This document shows positions 6,302 through 6,309 of a DNA stretch of 6,309 nucleotides, one piece after another. The position numbers were made by a program, and so were the translations under genes. Source of the DNA: UMGS1696 sp964634795 (lineage in GTDB: Bacteria > Bacillota > Clostridia > Oscillospirales > CAG-272); assembly GCA_964634795.1 (NCBI GenBank), contig CAZWLL010000077.1, forward strand, positions 1 to 6,309, written 5' to 3'. Below the pieces are notes generated by a model. That model was not told the DNA's origin. It saw nothing but the letters and a program-made list of their open reading frames with translations, and ran no database searches. Numbering within the stretch: position 1 is the stretch's first letter; each line of letters begins with the position of its first letter.

Positions 6302-6309
6302 AAGTGGGA
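6302..6309 (+). repeat. Start of block A, copy 3 (cut by window end)
   Basis: AAGTGGGA matches the first eight bases of block A at seven positions and lies exactly 7 nt after block B, the same spacing as between units 1 and 2. It shows that the array continues to the right. Confidence 0.6.

Larger units (their letters stand above)
6075..6309. repeat. Tandem array of scaffold repeats with variable hairpin inserts (runs off the window)
   Basis: Each unit has a conserved 52-bp block A, a variable inverted-repeat insert opening with GAG and closing with CTC, a conserved 16-bp block B, and a 7-nt spacer before the next block A. Unit 1 spans 6075-6169 (95 bp) and unit 2 spans 6170-6301 (132 bp); a third begins at 6302 and is cut by the window end. 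The size difference lies entirely in the insert. The left edge is sharp at 6075, where similarity starts inside the glycosidase gene. I do not recognise a named repeat family. Confidence 0.85.

Noticed and set aside
6075..6309. CRISPR array
   Set aside because: Only two full 52-bp repeats are present, unit length varies from 95 to 132 bp, the inserts are themselves inverted repeats, and no cas gene is near.

Overview
The window looks like chromosomal DNA from a Gram-positive anaerobe of the Clostridia (Oscillospiraceae/Ruminococcaceae or a related gut lineage). This is an inference from the strong AGGAGG-type ribosome sites, the AT-rich intergenic DNA with sigma-A-like promoters, the clostridial style of the AraB, TrpS and SorE-like proteins, and a short inverted-repeat terminator. 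No rRNA, tRNA, transposase or phage gene was seen.

Layout: (1) 21-46, a terminator closing the leftward gene. (2) 77-898 on the minus strand, a single-pass membrane protein of unknown function. (3) 899-1100, a divergent AT-rich promoter region with a good promoter on each strand. (4) 1101-6101 on the plus strand, four closely spaced genes that read as one operon: L-ribulokinase (araB), tryptophanyl-tRNA synthetase (trpS), a SorE-like zinc-binding dehydrogenase, and a cytoplasmic GH43-type glycosidase. Gaps are 24, 33 and 45 nt, with no terminator between genes and a recognisable ribosome site before the last three. (5) 6075 to the window end, a tandem array of a repeat made of a constant scaffold holding a different hairpin in each unit. 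It begins inside the last codons of the glycosidase gene and runs off the window.

Working together: the GH43 enzyme would release L-arabinose or D-xylose from imported oligosaccharides, and AraB would phosphorylate L-ribulose. The SorE-like dehydrogenase suggests an oxidoreductive step on a ketose phosphate or polyol phosphate. AraA and AraD are not in the window. TrpS is a housekeeping enzyme that appears to be carried along in the sugar operon.

Two points deserve most attention. The araB frame, including its N-terminal phosphate-binding motif, extends upstream of every ATG/GTG/TTG, so the gene either starts at a rare ATA/ATT codon or has lost its start. The array at the right end has a conserved 52-bp block and a conserved 16-bp block flanking unrelated inverted repeats, and it supplies the C-terminus and stop codon of the glycosidase.
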